From Patescibacterium sp964540895 (GTDB lineage: Bacteria > Patescibacteriota > Patescibacteriia > Patescibacteriales > Patescibacteriaceae), in assembly GCA_964540895.1 (NCBI GenBank), contig CAZIOP010000001.1, forward strand, positions 434,001-498,000: a stretch of 64,000 bases of DNA, written 5' to 3'. Shown here in pieces: positions 42,528 to 52,000 of the stretch. Positions within the stretch are counted from its first letter, which is position 1; the number at the start of each line of letters is the position of its first letter. The translations under genes were made by a program, and so were the position numbers. The notes under the pieces were generated by a model that worked only from the letters and a program-made list of their open reading frames with translations, searched no databases and was not told where the DNA came from.

Positions 42528-45224
42528 TTATGGGCCTAACTGTTTAGTTTCAGATGACAGTAGGTTATTTTCGTCTCCCTTTTCTGTGAACTCAAAATCA
42601 GTATCTTCATATTCTGAGGGGGGTTGATTATTAGATGGAGGGGTCGTACTACCTGGTTGACTACCAGTTGATTGATTCCCTCTTTGGGAAGAGTTTGTTC
42701 CACCATTTCTACTTCCTCTTGAATTTTGTTGTCTTCTTCCTCGTGCCCCTCTTGGACCGTTCTTTAACGGTTCATCTTTTTCATCTCTTCTATCAGGATT
42801 AGTTAGATACCATCGTCGATATATTTCGGCTACTGTCTCTCGATTACCATCTTGGACTCGACGTATGTTAGCAATATCTGCCTTACTAAGATTCATAATA
42901 ATACTATTAATTGTATGATCATATTTTGCTTTAAATTCGGGATTCGTTGAAGTAGAATCTAAAGATTCAGGCTTAAGTTTAGCAATGTCACTGATTGACA
43001 TGTTGTCAAAAGATTCACTAAGTGCCTCGGCGACTTCATCAACTTTAATATCTCCTCTAATCGTATCGTTAAGATTACGGGTAATTTTTGGTACAACTTT
43101 TCTGGCTTTATCAATTTCTCCTGTAATAGGGTCAAATATAGGTGATTGCAAAGTATCAAGATGCTTTATAAGCCCTTCTTTTTGAGCTTCATCGTGTTTA
43201 GAAGAGTACGCACTAATTTTCTCAGCATGCTTAACAAATTCTTTATCAGTCATCGAGTCTTTCAAAGCAGCAATCACATTCGCATTCTTATAAGCTCCTG
43301 CCTCTAGAACATCAAATTTACCTTCTTCTCTTCTCTTAGCAAACTTCACTCGTCCTTCAGGTGTGGCTAGATCATAATTAAGATGAGCTTGTTTTTTATC
43401 AACATCATCATTAAATTGTTTTGATAATAAACCATTATTCTTATTACGCAATAATGTTTGAGCCATACCAACCTGTCCGCTAAACTTAAATCCTTCTTTA
43501 ACAGCTAAAGCTAAAGCTGCAGCTGTTCGCTTACTGTCACTCGCTGATGAATCTTCCAATACTCCAAGTAATTGAGCTGGCGTTAGACCAGCATTGGCCA
43601 TCTTATCTTTTTCTTTATCAATCTCACCTTTTTCGCGTTTATTATTATATGCACGACTGTTAACCATAGCTTGATTCCACGCACGATCAACGTTGTAATG
43701 CATATCACCCATCTTTTCTATTCTCTTACCATCCTTTTCAGCAAATTCATATTGTCCTGGAATAACCTTACCTGCTTCGTCTTTCTTCTCACGTCGATAA
43801 TATGTCCTGCCATTTTCTTGATGAGCTGTATATTCTCCACCCACACCATCTGAATATTTGCCATTCGCATATGCACTTCGTAAATTATCTTTATGCTTAC
43901 GGTTTTCTTCTTTTCTTTTACTCCTATTTTCTTGCCATGAATTATATTGCTTCAATGGTTCATCAAATCTACCTGTTTTATCAAGAGCACTCATTACTCC
44001 TCCCTTTGCAGCACTAAAACCAGCTTTGAGAGTTCCTCTCGCCGCTCCTTTAACACTCAAGTATCTGCCAAAATTTCTTTCTCCAAAAGCATTGATTTTT
44101 TCTGATCTGGCAGCATCACGTTGTTTATTAAAGGCACCAATTCTATCTTTAACAGCATTGTAACCAGTAAGAGTTTTAGCACCTTTTTTAACAACATCAA
44201 GTCCCTTACCAGCAATACTACCAACCGCACCGCTTAATTCTTTAGTAATCATTAAACCACCAATTAACATACCGATAGAAATAATAAACTTCAGCATACC
44301 TTCTGTGGTACCTGCTGTTGATAAACCGGCAGACGGTGCTTCTTTAGCTTCAAATGCTTCTGTTCGAGCTTTTTCATTTGGTCCTTGATCTGGTTTAGGA
44401 ACTGAACTAAAGGTAGAAACATCGGCTGTGGCACTAGTAAATGACAACCAAATGAAGAACGCTAAAATTGGTCCGGAAACTACATTATCGGTAAATTGAG
44501 TCCACCATTTTGATGCATATTTTTTTGTGTTAGGAAGAGCACTTAGTAGATAGACTAACGGTGACAGTGTTACTAAAATCCATAACATTACCATTCTCAT
44601 GACTAACACAAATAAAATTACTGTAATAACAGCCGTAGCAATAAGAATATAGGCTAGGGCTAACACATAGGTCCCCATAATACTCAAATCATTAATCTCT
44701 TTTTCAGAGTTACCTACATCAAGTAGCTTGTTAATCCCTAACATATCAGTTAAGTTACCACCACCAATATCACGAAAACCATTAACAAAAGTCAACATGA
44801 TCACCTGAGCAAAGTCGATAATAACACCACAAATTAATTTAGAAAAATTAATTAACACTGCCATTATCAACATTTCTGGCAACATTTTTTTCCATGAATA
44901 ACCTGGGAGATTAAGCACAGTTGTAAATGCAATCACTAACAGTATTAAAATAAAAAACATGTTACAAACATCACGTACAATCACCCACCCACTAGTTACA
45001 GCTGTTGAATTTACAAAATCATTATAAGACGCCACCCAAATCAACAGATACATCAAGGCAATGAGAATTTGCCCAGTAATCCACACTAACCCCGCCACAA
45101 TGTTTCCAACAATGGCAGCTAAGGTATTAATCGTACTAGCTTCAGTTGGCGTCGCTACCATAAACAACGCAACTAAGGCTAGCGTACAAATGAAAATATT
45201 TTTTGGTTGGCGAAAAAATTTCAT
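42528..45224 (-). CDS. VirB6/TrbL-like multispanning channel protein with long tail
   Basis: 898 residues. A signal-like first helix, then at least six hydrophobic segments within residues about 30-335. Then a long hydrophilic, charged, helical region (about 340-830), and a Gln/Gly/Ser-rich C-terminal end with basic patches (about 835-898). The multispanning N-terminal part next to VirB4, PrgI and pilin genes is the VirB6/TrbL layout. The 500-residue cytoplasmic or extracellular tail exceeds classical VirB6 and resembles the extended forms of some Gram-positive systems. Expected role: inner-membrane channel of the type IV apparatus. Confidence 0.75.
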   Translation of the reverse strand: MKFFRQPKNIFICTLALVALFMVATPTEASTINTLAAIVGNIVAGLVWITGQILIALMYLLIWVASYNDFVNSTAVTSGWVIVRDVCNMFFILILLVIAFTTVLNLPGYSWKKMLPEMLIMAVLINFSKLICGVIIDFAQVIMLTFVNGFRDIGGGNLTDMLGINKLLDVGNSEKEINDLSIMGTYVLALAYILIATAVITVILFVLVMRMVMLWILVTLSPLVYLLSALPNTKKYASKWWTQFTDNVVSGPILAFFIWLSFTSATADVSTFSSVPKPDQGPNEKARTEAFEAKEAPSAGLSTAGTTEGMLKFIISIGMLIGGLMITKELSGAVGSIAGKGLDVVKKGAKTLTGYNAVKDRIGAFNKQRDAARSEKINAFGERNFGRYLSVKGAARGTLKAGFSAAKGGVMSALDKTGRFDEPLKQYNSWQENRSKRKEENRKHKDNLRSAYANGKYSDGVGGEYTAHQENGRTYYRREKKDEAGKVIPGQYEFAEKDGKRIEKMGDMHYNVDRAWNQAMVNSRAYNNKREKGEIDKEKDKMANAGLTPAQLLGVLEDSSASDSKRTAAALALAVKEGFKFSGQVGMAQTLLRNKNNGLLSKQFNDDVDKKQAHLNYDLATPEGRVKFAKRREEGKFDVLEAGAYKNANVIAALKDSMTDKEFVKHAEKISAYSSKHDEAQKEGLIKHLDTLQSPIFDPITGEIDKARKVVPKITRNLNDTIRGDIKVDEVAEALSESFDNMSISDIAKLKPESLDSTSTNPEFKAKYDHTINSIIMNLSKADIANIRRVQDGNRETVAEIYRRWYLTNPDRRDEKDEPLKNGPRGARGRRQQNSRGSRNGGTNSSQRGNQSTGSQPGSTTPPSNNQPPSEYEDTDFEFTEKGDENNLLSSETKQLGP

Positions 45225-45249
45225 GAAAAAAATTAAATAGTAGTGCTAA

Positions 45250-45948
45250 CTACAACGTCAAGACATCAATCAGATCAGTTCCTAAATCAAAAAAAGCTTG
45301 TATATAGTGAAGCGTGTAATAACTAATCAACACAACAATAGACAATGAAACTAGTATTAGAGCAGCCACAACTAAGTCCAAAAAAATAATGACAGCTTTT
45401 TCAAGTAAACCTATTCCAGCTGTTGGTACTCCAAGCAATGAATCAGCAGCCTTACCAGCACCTTTGGCAGATTTTGGTAACCATTCATTACCTAGATCAG
45501 GAATAATTTTATCACCAAAAGCAACATTTAAGGCCCAGTAAACATTAATCCCGATCAGTGTTAAGCCATATGTATCAGGCAAATTAATCCAAAGTTGTTT
45601 CAATGTTTCACTAGCACCTTGTCGAACAACCGATCCTACCATTTCTTCAGCTTGCCCACCTAACTTACTCTGTGCAACTTTCTTAACCTCTTGTGAAGCC
45701 TGATTTTGGTTGTCTCGATCAGCTTGTTTAGACTGACGTAATTCTTGACTTTGACTCCAAGGATCAGTAGCTGATTCATAAGATTTCTCAGAAGTGTTGG
45801 CCATTCGATCTCTCTCGCCCATCTGAGAAATTATTTGATTCGAAATATGCTGTCTAGCTTTTAGCTGCTCCTGACGAAAAGCATCACTCGCTACAAAGGT
45901 AGTATTTGGGTGACTAAAATCAAGCGTGGGAGGTTGTTGCATTTCCAT
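45250..45948 (-). CDS. Type IV-operon membrane protein, C-terminal helices
   Basis: 232 residues from ATG 45948 (MEMQQPPTLDF), chosen because GGGAGAT precedes it; an in-frame upstream ATG at 45993 lies in the promoter. Residues 1-110 are hydrophilic and Gln/Ser-rich. Then hydrophobic segments at about 125-145 and 170-225, ending with SYYTLHYIQAFFDLG. First gene of the type IV operon, 25 nt ahead of the VirB6-like gene, so likely a membrane component. Family not recognised. Confidence 0.6.
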   Translation of the reverse strand: MEMQQPPTLDFSHPNTTFVASDAFRQEQLKARQHISNQIISQMGERDRMANTSEKSYESATDPWSQSQELRQSKQADRDNQNQASQEVKKVAQSKLGGQAEEMVGSVVRQGASETLKQLWINLPDTYGLTLIGINVYWALNVAFGDKIIPDLGNEWLPKSAKGAGKAADSLLGVPTAGIGLLEKAVIIFLDLVVAALILVSLSIVVLISYYTLHYIQAFFDLGTDLIDVLTL

Positions 45949-45963
45949 ACTAATATCTCCCTT

Positions 45964-45993
45964 ATTATACCACAAAAATCCTTTATCCACCAA
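45964..45993 (-). promoter_or_regulatory. Promoter of the type IV operon
   Basis: Minus-strand extended -10 TGGTATAAT (45972-45964) with a weak -35 TTGGTG (45993-45988) at 18 nt. The -10 ends 15 nt before the ATG at 45948, so the mRNA leader would be under 10 nt and the ribosome-binding-like GGGAG would sit at or before the transcription start. Confidence 0.5.
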
Positions 45994-46001
45994 GGATTTT
46001 T
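45974..46001 (-). terminator. Second hairpin between lysS and the type IV operon
   Basis: AAAAATCCTT (45974-45983) pairs with AAGGATTTTT (45992-46001). On the minus strand the stem ends in TTTTT. It overlaps the spacer of the type IV promoter. Confidence 0.45.
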
Positions 46002-46013
46002 ACATACTTTTAG

Positions 46014-46050
46014 ACAAAAAAGCCTCTTCTGATATACACAGAAGAGGCTT
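46014..46050 (-). terminator. lysS terminator
   Basis: AAGCCTCTTCTG (46020-46031) pairs perfectly with CAGAAGAGGCTT (46039-46050). On the minus strand TTTTTTGTC follows. Confidence 0.9.
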
Positions 46051-46078
46051 AAAGATAAATTCAAAGAAAAAAGCAATC

Positions 46079-47542
46079 TTAGGCGTCTTTCATCGGCGGA
46101 AAAACAACTGTTTCACGGACTGAACAATCATTAAAAATAGCAAAGTTACGTTCACTAAAACCAAAACCAGCCGCTGGCGGCATACCATACTCCATCGCTT
46201 CAAGATAATCAGTGTCTAACATCTGAGCTTCGCTGTCCCCTTTCTCCCTCAATTTCATTTGATCAGCAAAACGCTCTGCTTGGTCCAAGGGGTCATTGAG
46301 CTCACCAAACCCCTTACCCATTTCCGAGCCACACGCCAAAATCTGCATACGCTGTACCACGCGAGGATTAGTTTCGTCTTTTTTTGCTAACGGTTCAATT
46401 TCAATTGGTTGATTAATCAAAAAATGCGGTTGCATGGAAACTTCAGGAAGACCTCGAATCTTCTTTTTGAAGATTAGATCCATAAGGCGTCCCTTGCCAG
46501 CGGTTTTTTCAAAATCAATGTGCTGCTTTTTGGCATAATCTCGCAAGTCATCTTCGGTAGCGGTATTTAAATCTAAGTCTGTATGCTCTTTGAATAATTC
46601 AAAGTAATCTAGTTTTGGCCAGTCGCCACTCCAATCAATGGTATTACCTTGATATGACAATTGAAGCGTACCGAATGTTTTCATGATGATGTACTGATAC
46701 ATGTCTTGAACAAATTTCATCATCATAGCAAAGTCAGCATACGCCCAATACCATTCCAGTTGAGTATAGTCTTGCAAATGTTCCCGATCAATGCCTTCAT
46801 TACGAAAAATCCTTCCAATTTCAAATACTTTTGGATAACCAGCCACCAACATTTTCTTTAATGGAAGTTCTAAGGAAATGCGTAAATAAAAATCTTTATC
46901 TAAGGCATTGTGATGAGTAATAAACGGTTCAGCCTCAGCTCCACCAGGAATTGATTCGAGCACGGGCATGTACATTTCAATAAAGTGGTGCTGTTTAAGA
47001 AAGTCTCTGGTTGCGTCCCAGAAAGCTGCTTTCTTTACAAACAAATCTTTAGTAGTTGAATTTAATAAAATATCCAAATATCGTTGGCGTAGTTTTATCT
47101 CTTCATCAGCAATGCCAAAGTGTTCTGTTGGTAATGGCCGCAGAGCTTTGGCTAACATACGAACAGCGCTTGCCTGGACAGTTTTTTCACCAGATTTAGT
47201 CGTGAATAATATACCATTGGCTTCAACAAAATCACCAACATCAAAATTATCAGCAAAAAAATCAAACATTTCTTCCCCCACTTCAGTTTTCTGTAATAGA
47301 ATCTGCATCCGAGCTTCACCATCATCAATATGGGCAAAAGCTAGTTGTCCCATTAAGCGAAGAGACCGAATACGACCCACAATAGTAACTGTGTTGTCAC
47401 CTAATTGATCAAATTGTTCTAAAACTTCACTAATCTGGTGAGTCCGGGCAGTGGAGCTCGGATATGGATTAATGTTATGAGAAAGTAGGTTTTCTAGCTT
47501 CTTTTTACGAAAAGCAATGATATCTTCCAGGCGTTCAGACAT
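46079..47542 (-). CDS. lysS: Lysine--tRNA ligase, class II
   Basis: 487 residues. The N-terminal OB-fold tRNA-binding domain (about 40-145) includes VTIVGRIRSLRLMGQLAFAHIDD. Motif 1 is near VLESIPGGAEAEPF, motif 2 is EIGRIFRNEGIDREHLQDYTQLEWY. Motif 3 is non-canonical: AAGFGFSERNFAIF replaces AGLGIGIDRMVM, one residue shorter and lacking the third Gly, but keeping the ER pair. Charges tRNA-Lys. Monocistronic, with its own extended -10 and terminator. Confidence 0.95.
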   Translation of the reverse strand: MSERLEDIIAFRKKKLENLLSHNINPYPSSTARTHQISEVLEQFDQLGDNTVTIVGRIRSLRLMGQLAFAHIDDGEARMQILLQKTEVGEEMFDFFADNFDVGDFVEANGILFTTKSGEKTVQASAVRMLAKALRPLPTEHFGIADEEIKLRQRYLDILLNSTTKDLFVKKAAFWDATRDFLKQHHFIEMYMPVLESIPGGAEAEPFITHHNALDKDFYLRISLELPLKKMLVAGYPKVFEIGRIFRNEGIDREHLQDYTQLEWYWAYADFAMMMKFVQDMYQYIIMKTFGTLQLSYQGNTIDWSGDWPKLDYFELFKEHTDLDLNTATEDDLRDYAKKQHIDFEKTAGKGRLMDLIFKKKIRGLPEVSMQPHFLINQPIEIEPLAKKDETNPRVVQRMQILACGSEMGKGFGELNDPLDQAERFADQMKLREKGDSEAQMLDTDYLEAMEYGMPPAAGFGFSERNFAIFNDCSVRETVVFPPMKDA

Positions 47543-47571
47543 AAAGAATTATAAAAATTAGATGTGGTTAC

Positions 47572-47580
47572 ATTATACCA
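47572..47580 (-). promoter_or_regulatory. Extended -10 promoter of lysS
   Basis: Minus-strand TGGTATAAT; the hexamer ends 29 nt before the lysS ATG. No -35 hexamer. Confidence 0.5.
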
Positions 47581-47621
47581 TATAGGGGGATTTTTCAAGG
47601 CAGGTAGTTTTTTGTAAATAA

Positions 47622-47657
47622 ATAACCCCTTAACTGATATTATAGCTAAGGGGTTAT
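47622..47657 (-). terminator. Terminator of the T9SS-type gene
   Basis: ATAACCCCTTA (47622-47632) pairs with TAAGGGGTTAT (47647-47657). It lies just after the 47681 stop, with TTATTTA following on the minus strand. Confidence 0.7.
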
Positions 47658-47680
47658 GAAAGGACAAAACACATGTTTTA

Positions 47681-48937
47681 TCATTTTATAAGCATCATTT
47701 TCTTCGTTGCGATGAAACCATTGGTTTCGAGTTTGTAAAAATAGGTGCCGCTGGGTAAATTAGCTGCGTTGAAATTATAGTTATGAACTCCGGCATCTAA
47801 TTTTCCATTGTAAAGAACGGAAACTTCTTTACCAATCATATTATAAACTGATAATTTTACATTTCCCTTTTGAGGAAGTGAGAAGTTTATGTTTGTTTCC
47901 GGATTGAACGGATTTGGATAATTCTGACTCAACGTATAATTATCAGGTATTTTTGATGATATTGGTTGGATACCAACCGAAATATCAGATCTGAAGATTG
48001 TACCAGAGTCTCCTGAAACATACATGTATGTTGAAGTACATGAGAGACTAAAAAGTTCTCTCCCTACATATTCTTCTAACAGAACCCATGTATTTCCTGC
48101 ATTAGTGGTCTTGTAGACTCTACTTAACTTAGCTGGCTCATCAGTTGAGCCAACTAAGTAACCTGTGTTTGTTCCAGTTACAAAGTCGATTGATTTGAGG
48201 AATATTCCTGTAGGGATATCATATGTAAACCAAGTTTGACCTCTGTTACTGCTTTTGCAAACCTTTGGATCTAAGTTACTGCTGGCATATCCGATAACAA
48301 CATGTTTATCAGTTCCAATATACATTCCAGTGCCTTTTACATTACCTGGTAATGCACTACTTGACCAATTAACACCATTATTTGTGGATATCCATATTGG
48401 TCGAGATGTGTTCTCGGCGACTGCAAATAATTTGTTATCCGCAAAACCAATGTCATTAATAACTGACAAGAACCCTGCTAAAACAGAAATATCTGTCCAA
48501 GAATTCCCCGCGTCCGTGCTTTTCCATACTTCTCCAGCGGCTCCGGTAACAAATACTTCATTTCCATTGTGGCGAACATTTATTAAGAGTGTATTTGTAA
48601 ATATTGGTAACACAGTCCAACTACTTCCTCCATCTATGGTCCTAATAACACATCCATTCATTCCAACAGCGAAACCAGTTGAAGCATTAACAAAGTCAAT
48701 TGCAAATAAATCTCTTTGAGTCACAGATACAGCTTGAGTCCAGGTGTTCCCGGTATTAGTAGTTACCCATACTCTACCTGCATCTCCAACCACTGCTCCA
48801 AATGAGCCTGTAAATCGAACTCCCCGTAATTGGGAGTCATAACCTATCATCTTTAAAATATCTGCACTTAAAATATTAGGCAAAAAAATAAAAGAAAATA
48901 GGGAAAAAATTATAACTCTGTTTATTAGAGTTTTCAT
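47681..48937 (-). CDS. YCF48-like repeat protein with type IX secretion C-terminal sorting domain
   Basis: 418 residues. A signal peptide (about 1-25, then ADILK), then several YCF48/HCF136-like repeats of the form G..W......T...L.....(.TGF.VG.NG.I..T.DGG.SW), about 35-320. The last 90 residues carry a textbook type A T9SS sorting domain: NYPNPFNPETNINFSLP, VKLSVYNMIGKEV, LDAGVHNYNFNAANLPSGTYFYKL and a final TKKMMLIK. T9SS is known only from the Bacteroidetes/Ignavibacteria-type lineages with an outer membrane, and nothing else in this window suggests one. A strong ribosome-binding site (GAAGGAG) precedes the ATG. The gene has its own promoter and terminator and is flanked by ordinary genes of this genome. 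Confidence 0.9.
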   Translation of the reverse strand: MKTLINRVIIFSLFSFIFLPNILSADILKMIGYDSQLRGVRFTGSFGAVVGDAGRVWVTTNTGNTWTQAVSVTQRDLFAIDFVNASTGFAVGMNGCVIRTIDGGSSWTVLPIFTNTLLINVRHNGNEVFVTGAAGEVWKSTDAGNSWTDISVLAGFLSVINDIGFADNKLFAVAENTSRPIWISTNNGVNWSSSALPGNVKGTGMYIGTDKHVVIGYASSNLDPKVCKSSNRGQTWFTYDIPTGIFLKSIDFVTGTNTGYLVGSTDEPAKLSRVYKTTNAGNTWVLLEEYVGRELFSLSCTSTYMYVSGDSGTIFRSDISVGIQPISSKIPDNYTLSQNYPNPFNPETNINFSLPQKGNVKLSVYNMIGKEVSVLYNGKLDAGVHNYNFNAANLPSGTYFYKLETNGFIATKKMMLIK

Positions 48938-49015
48938 TTTATACTCCTTCGTTTAAGGTTTTTAATTATAATTATTTATTTTTTAATATACTTTTATACT
49001 CTTCTTAGTTATCCT

Positions 49016-49044
49016 ATTATACTACTTTTTAAATAAAAAAGCAA
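49016..49044 (-). promoter_or_regulatory. Candidate promoter of the T9SS-type gene
   Basis: Minus-strand TTGCTT (49044-49039), 17-nt spacer, TATAAT (49021-49016). The leader would be about 70 nt with the ribosome-binding site GAAGGAG just before the ATG. Confidence 0.5.
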
Positions 49045-49078
49045 GTTATTCTATAAAATATCTATTATTAGCCTAATT

Positions 49079-52000
49079 TTATCTATCTACACGTAAATAA
49101 CTTCCAAATAACGTACCACAAGGGCTGCCGTTACAAAGACCCCAATTATCAGAAATAAGAACCTTCGGACGTATCACGCAACACGGTTTAACTCCACAAG
49201 TTACTCCAGTACCGGCAACTGTCACGTTAGGATCTTCACATTTAGAGTTATTCAAAGGATAAATCTGACTATATGTAATAATTGTTTTTAAATGACGTAA
49301 TGCATCGCCATAATTTCCAACTGGAAAATCTATTATTTTATTAGTAGTGGCAGTATCATTGAAACCTAAATCTATCTGCAAAGTTTTTAACGGTAACTGA
49401 TCGGGATCAGTTTTAGTGTTAAATGCAAAAGCAACTTCTTTAGAGCCATCTGTCACAGCTAACTGACTACTAAATCCATTAATAGTAAAGTCGTAAACTT
49501 TAGGAGGAATAAAGCAGTAATCAGTTGCATAATTAAAAGATCCTGAGCTAGTAATTGGGGTTCGACGCATAAAGCAAACACCTTTACCAACATTACTACA
49601 ACCTGGGTCTGACGTACATGGAAGTGCAGGGTTGCCCGTACAATAACCAGGATAACTAGTGGTACCTCCAGTTCCACACATACGTGTTGGTACTGAAAGA
49701 TCCGTACCAGTTGGATCATATTGATTTCCGTTTCGAACGTATATATCATCAGTTTCAACAAAAATACTACTTAATAATTCGATTTGAGGATCAGTCGATT
49801 TTGTTCCGTTATACGTAAACCGAGCATCACTTGTACATGTAATATTGTTCTCCGTGTAATTTGTTCCGCCTGAATCTGTTTCTCCGGCATCTTGATCTTG
49901 AACTAACCAACCAGTTGGCTGACGATCTGCTCTAGCTGAAACACCTGAATCAGTTGGATTAAAAGGACAATATCCACAACGATTACAACCGTAAGTTGGC
50001 CTGACTATATTTGTAACCGTACAATTATCCCAGTAACCCATATTGGCTCTATCATGAACATTACAGTTATCTCCTCCATCTTGATGGAGATGTAAATATC
50101 CTCTGCAAGTTAAATTAGCATCACTAATATAAGGAATACCTCCCGCACCTAAGTCGGGTGCTTGGATGTATCTTTTCAAGGCATTATCGTTAAAACTCTG
50201 AAAATGTCCAAACAAGTTAGTGGCGTTATATACAGTAGTAACTTCATTACCGGCATAAGCATTAAAGAAAATCTTCGAAGCTGCCTTTTGGTCAATCTTA
50301 TAAGAACTATTATCAACTACTCTAGTTCGCCAATATTTTTTATCAGCTGAAGTAATAGCTGCTACTTTCGTACAAGTATATGAAGGTTTATCTGGTCCAC
50401 CCGTACCAGTTCCTCCACTATTCGGGTTATAGTAATGATTTAAACTATAATCATTATAAGTCCAATTAGTATTGGCTGCGACATTATAACCTGGTATTGA
50501 AGTTGAGTTGAACTGAGGACTTACAATTGAAAAAGGTGCACCAATACATTCCGCTTGTGTTTCTAGACAGTAGTACATGCTACTAGGCAATGTTAGACCC
50601 AATCCTTCTTCTGTTGAATCACTAGCAATCTTATCTAGAGGGTACCAAAGTAAACATGTATCAGGGAACTTTGGATCATATTCCATACAATACCCTTTAA
50701 GTCCTTTGTGCGTTATGTTATTACTATCTGTCTTTTCACAAGCAAGAGCATCTTCAGTCGGATAAAGTCGACACGTTGATGGAGCATACCAACTGTCAGT
50801 CTCAGAACAAGTCGTTGGATTTCCATTAGTATCTTGGCAGCGAATATTTAAACCAGATTCAATTATAACATTATCAAAGTAAGCTTCACCTCCAGCAGAG
50901 GCATGTAATTCGATATTATAGTCTGTCCCAGGTGGTGTTTTAAAGACAGCGGTTTTATGCAGCCATTGATTCTGTGGATCTCCAACTGTTTTAATTATTT
51001 GTTTAGCCGGACTACCCACAGATGTCAAAACTATTTCGGCTTCTCCGCCTTTGTTATAAATATATGCAGAAATAACATAATACTTTCCAGGTTTCATATC
51101 TAGTGTATGAGTTTGAGTTACTGCGCCGCTAGCTTCAACTAAACCTATACCACTACCAACCGGTGGTAAGTAGCCAGTGGAGCCTCGGTTACTATTTCTT
51201 ACTTCATGGAAAGGAGTTAGTGCCTTACCCTGAATTTCAGATGGCTGAACATAAATTTTTAAACTACCAGATAATTCAGTCCAAGCCGGTGAACTTCCAT
51301 CCTCATTAACCTTTTCAAAGTCTCCGTTAGCTATATTAATCGTATCGCCAGCCTGGGTCATATTAGCAAAGTTGTAATAATCTCCCAACGTACTAACTTT
51401 ATACAAACCACCACGTACAGTTAAATTCTGATGATACCCAACCTTACTATAACCAGTTAAGTTAGCAATAGCTGCCGGTCCGCCAAAGTTTTTTATATTT
51501 TGATTGCTATTGATTGTGGGTTTAATAACATTATTACAACGACCTTCACTATCAAGTGAGTCACATAAACCAACCTCAAGACACGTTTCTTTCGTTGGGT
51601 CATTTACATCAGGAATATAGCTAGTACAATCTAACCATTTAGAACATGTGCGATCTGGTTGAACTTTAATAAGCACGTTTGCATTCCTAGGTGGTGGTGC
51701 AATATCAGGTGTTTTACCATCTACTCCACCATCACCAGTTGCATCAGCGTTAAATTGTAATCCTAGTTTATTAGCTCCATTCTGACTACGTTGATTAAAG
51801 AGGATAAAACCTTTATTAAAATTGGCTATACCATTAGGTGTCTGCTTATCTAGATTCTGTCGAAGTTGATACGCAACTACAGCTTGACGTAACTCCACAG
51901 TATCACCTGCTGACGTATTTTTACGCCACAGGTCACAACTTGCTGTTGAGTTGGGATTAGAAACAAGCGATGGTGCAATATAAAACTGTAAACTACGATT

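Noticed and set aside
45949..45993. Longer start for the first type IV operon gene
   Set aside because: The extra codons run through the -10/-35 promoter, and a ribosome-binding-like GGGAGAT precedes the ATG at 45948.
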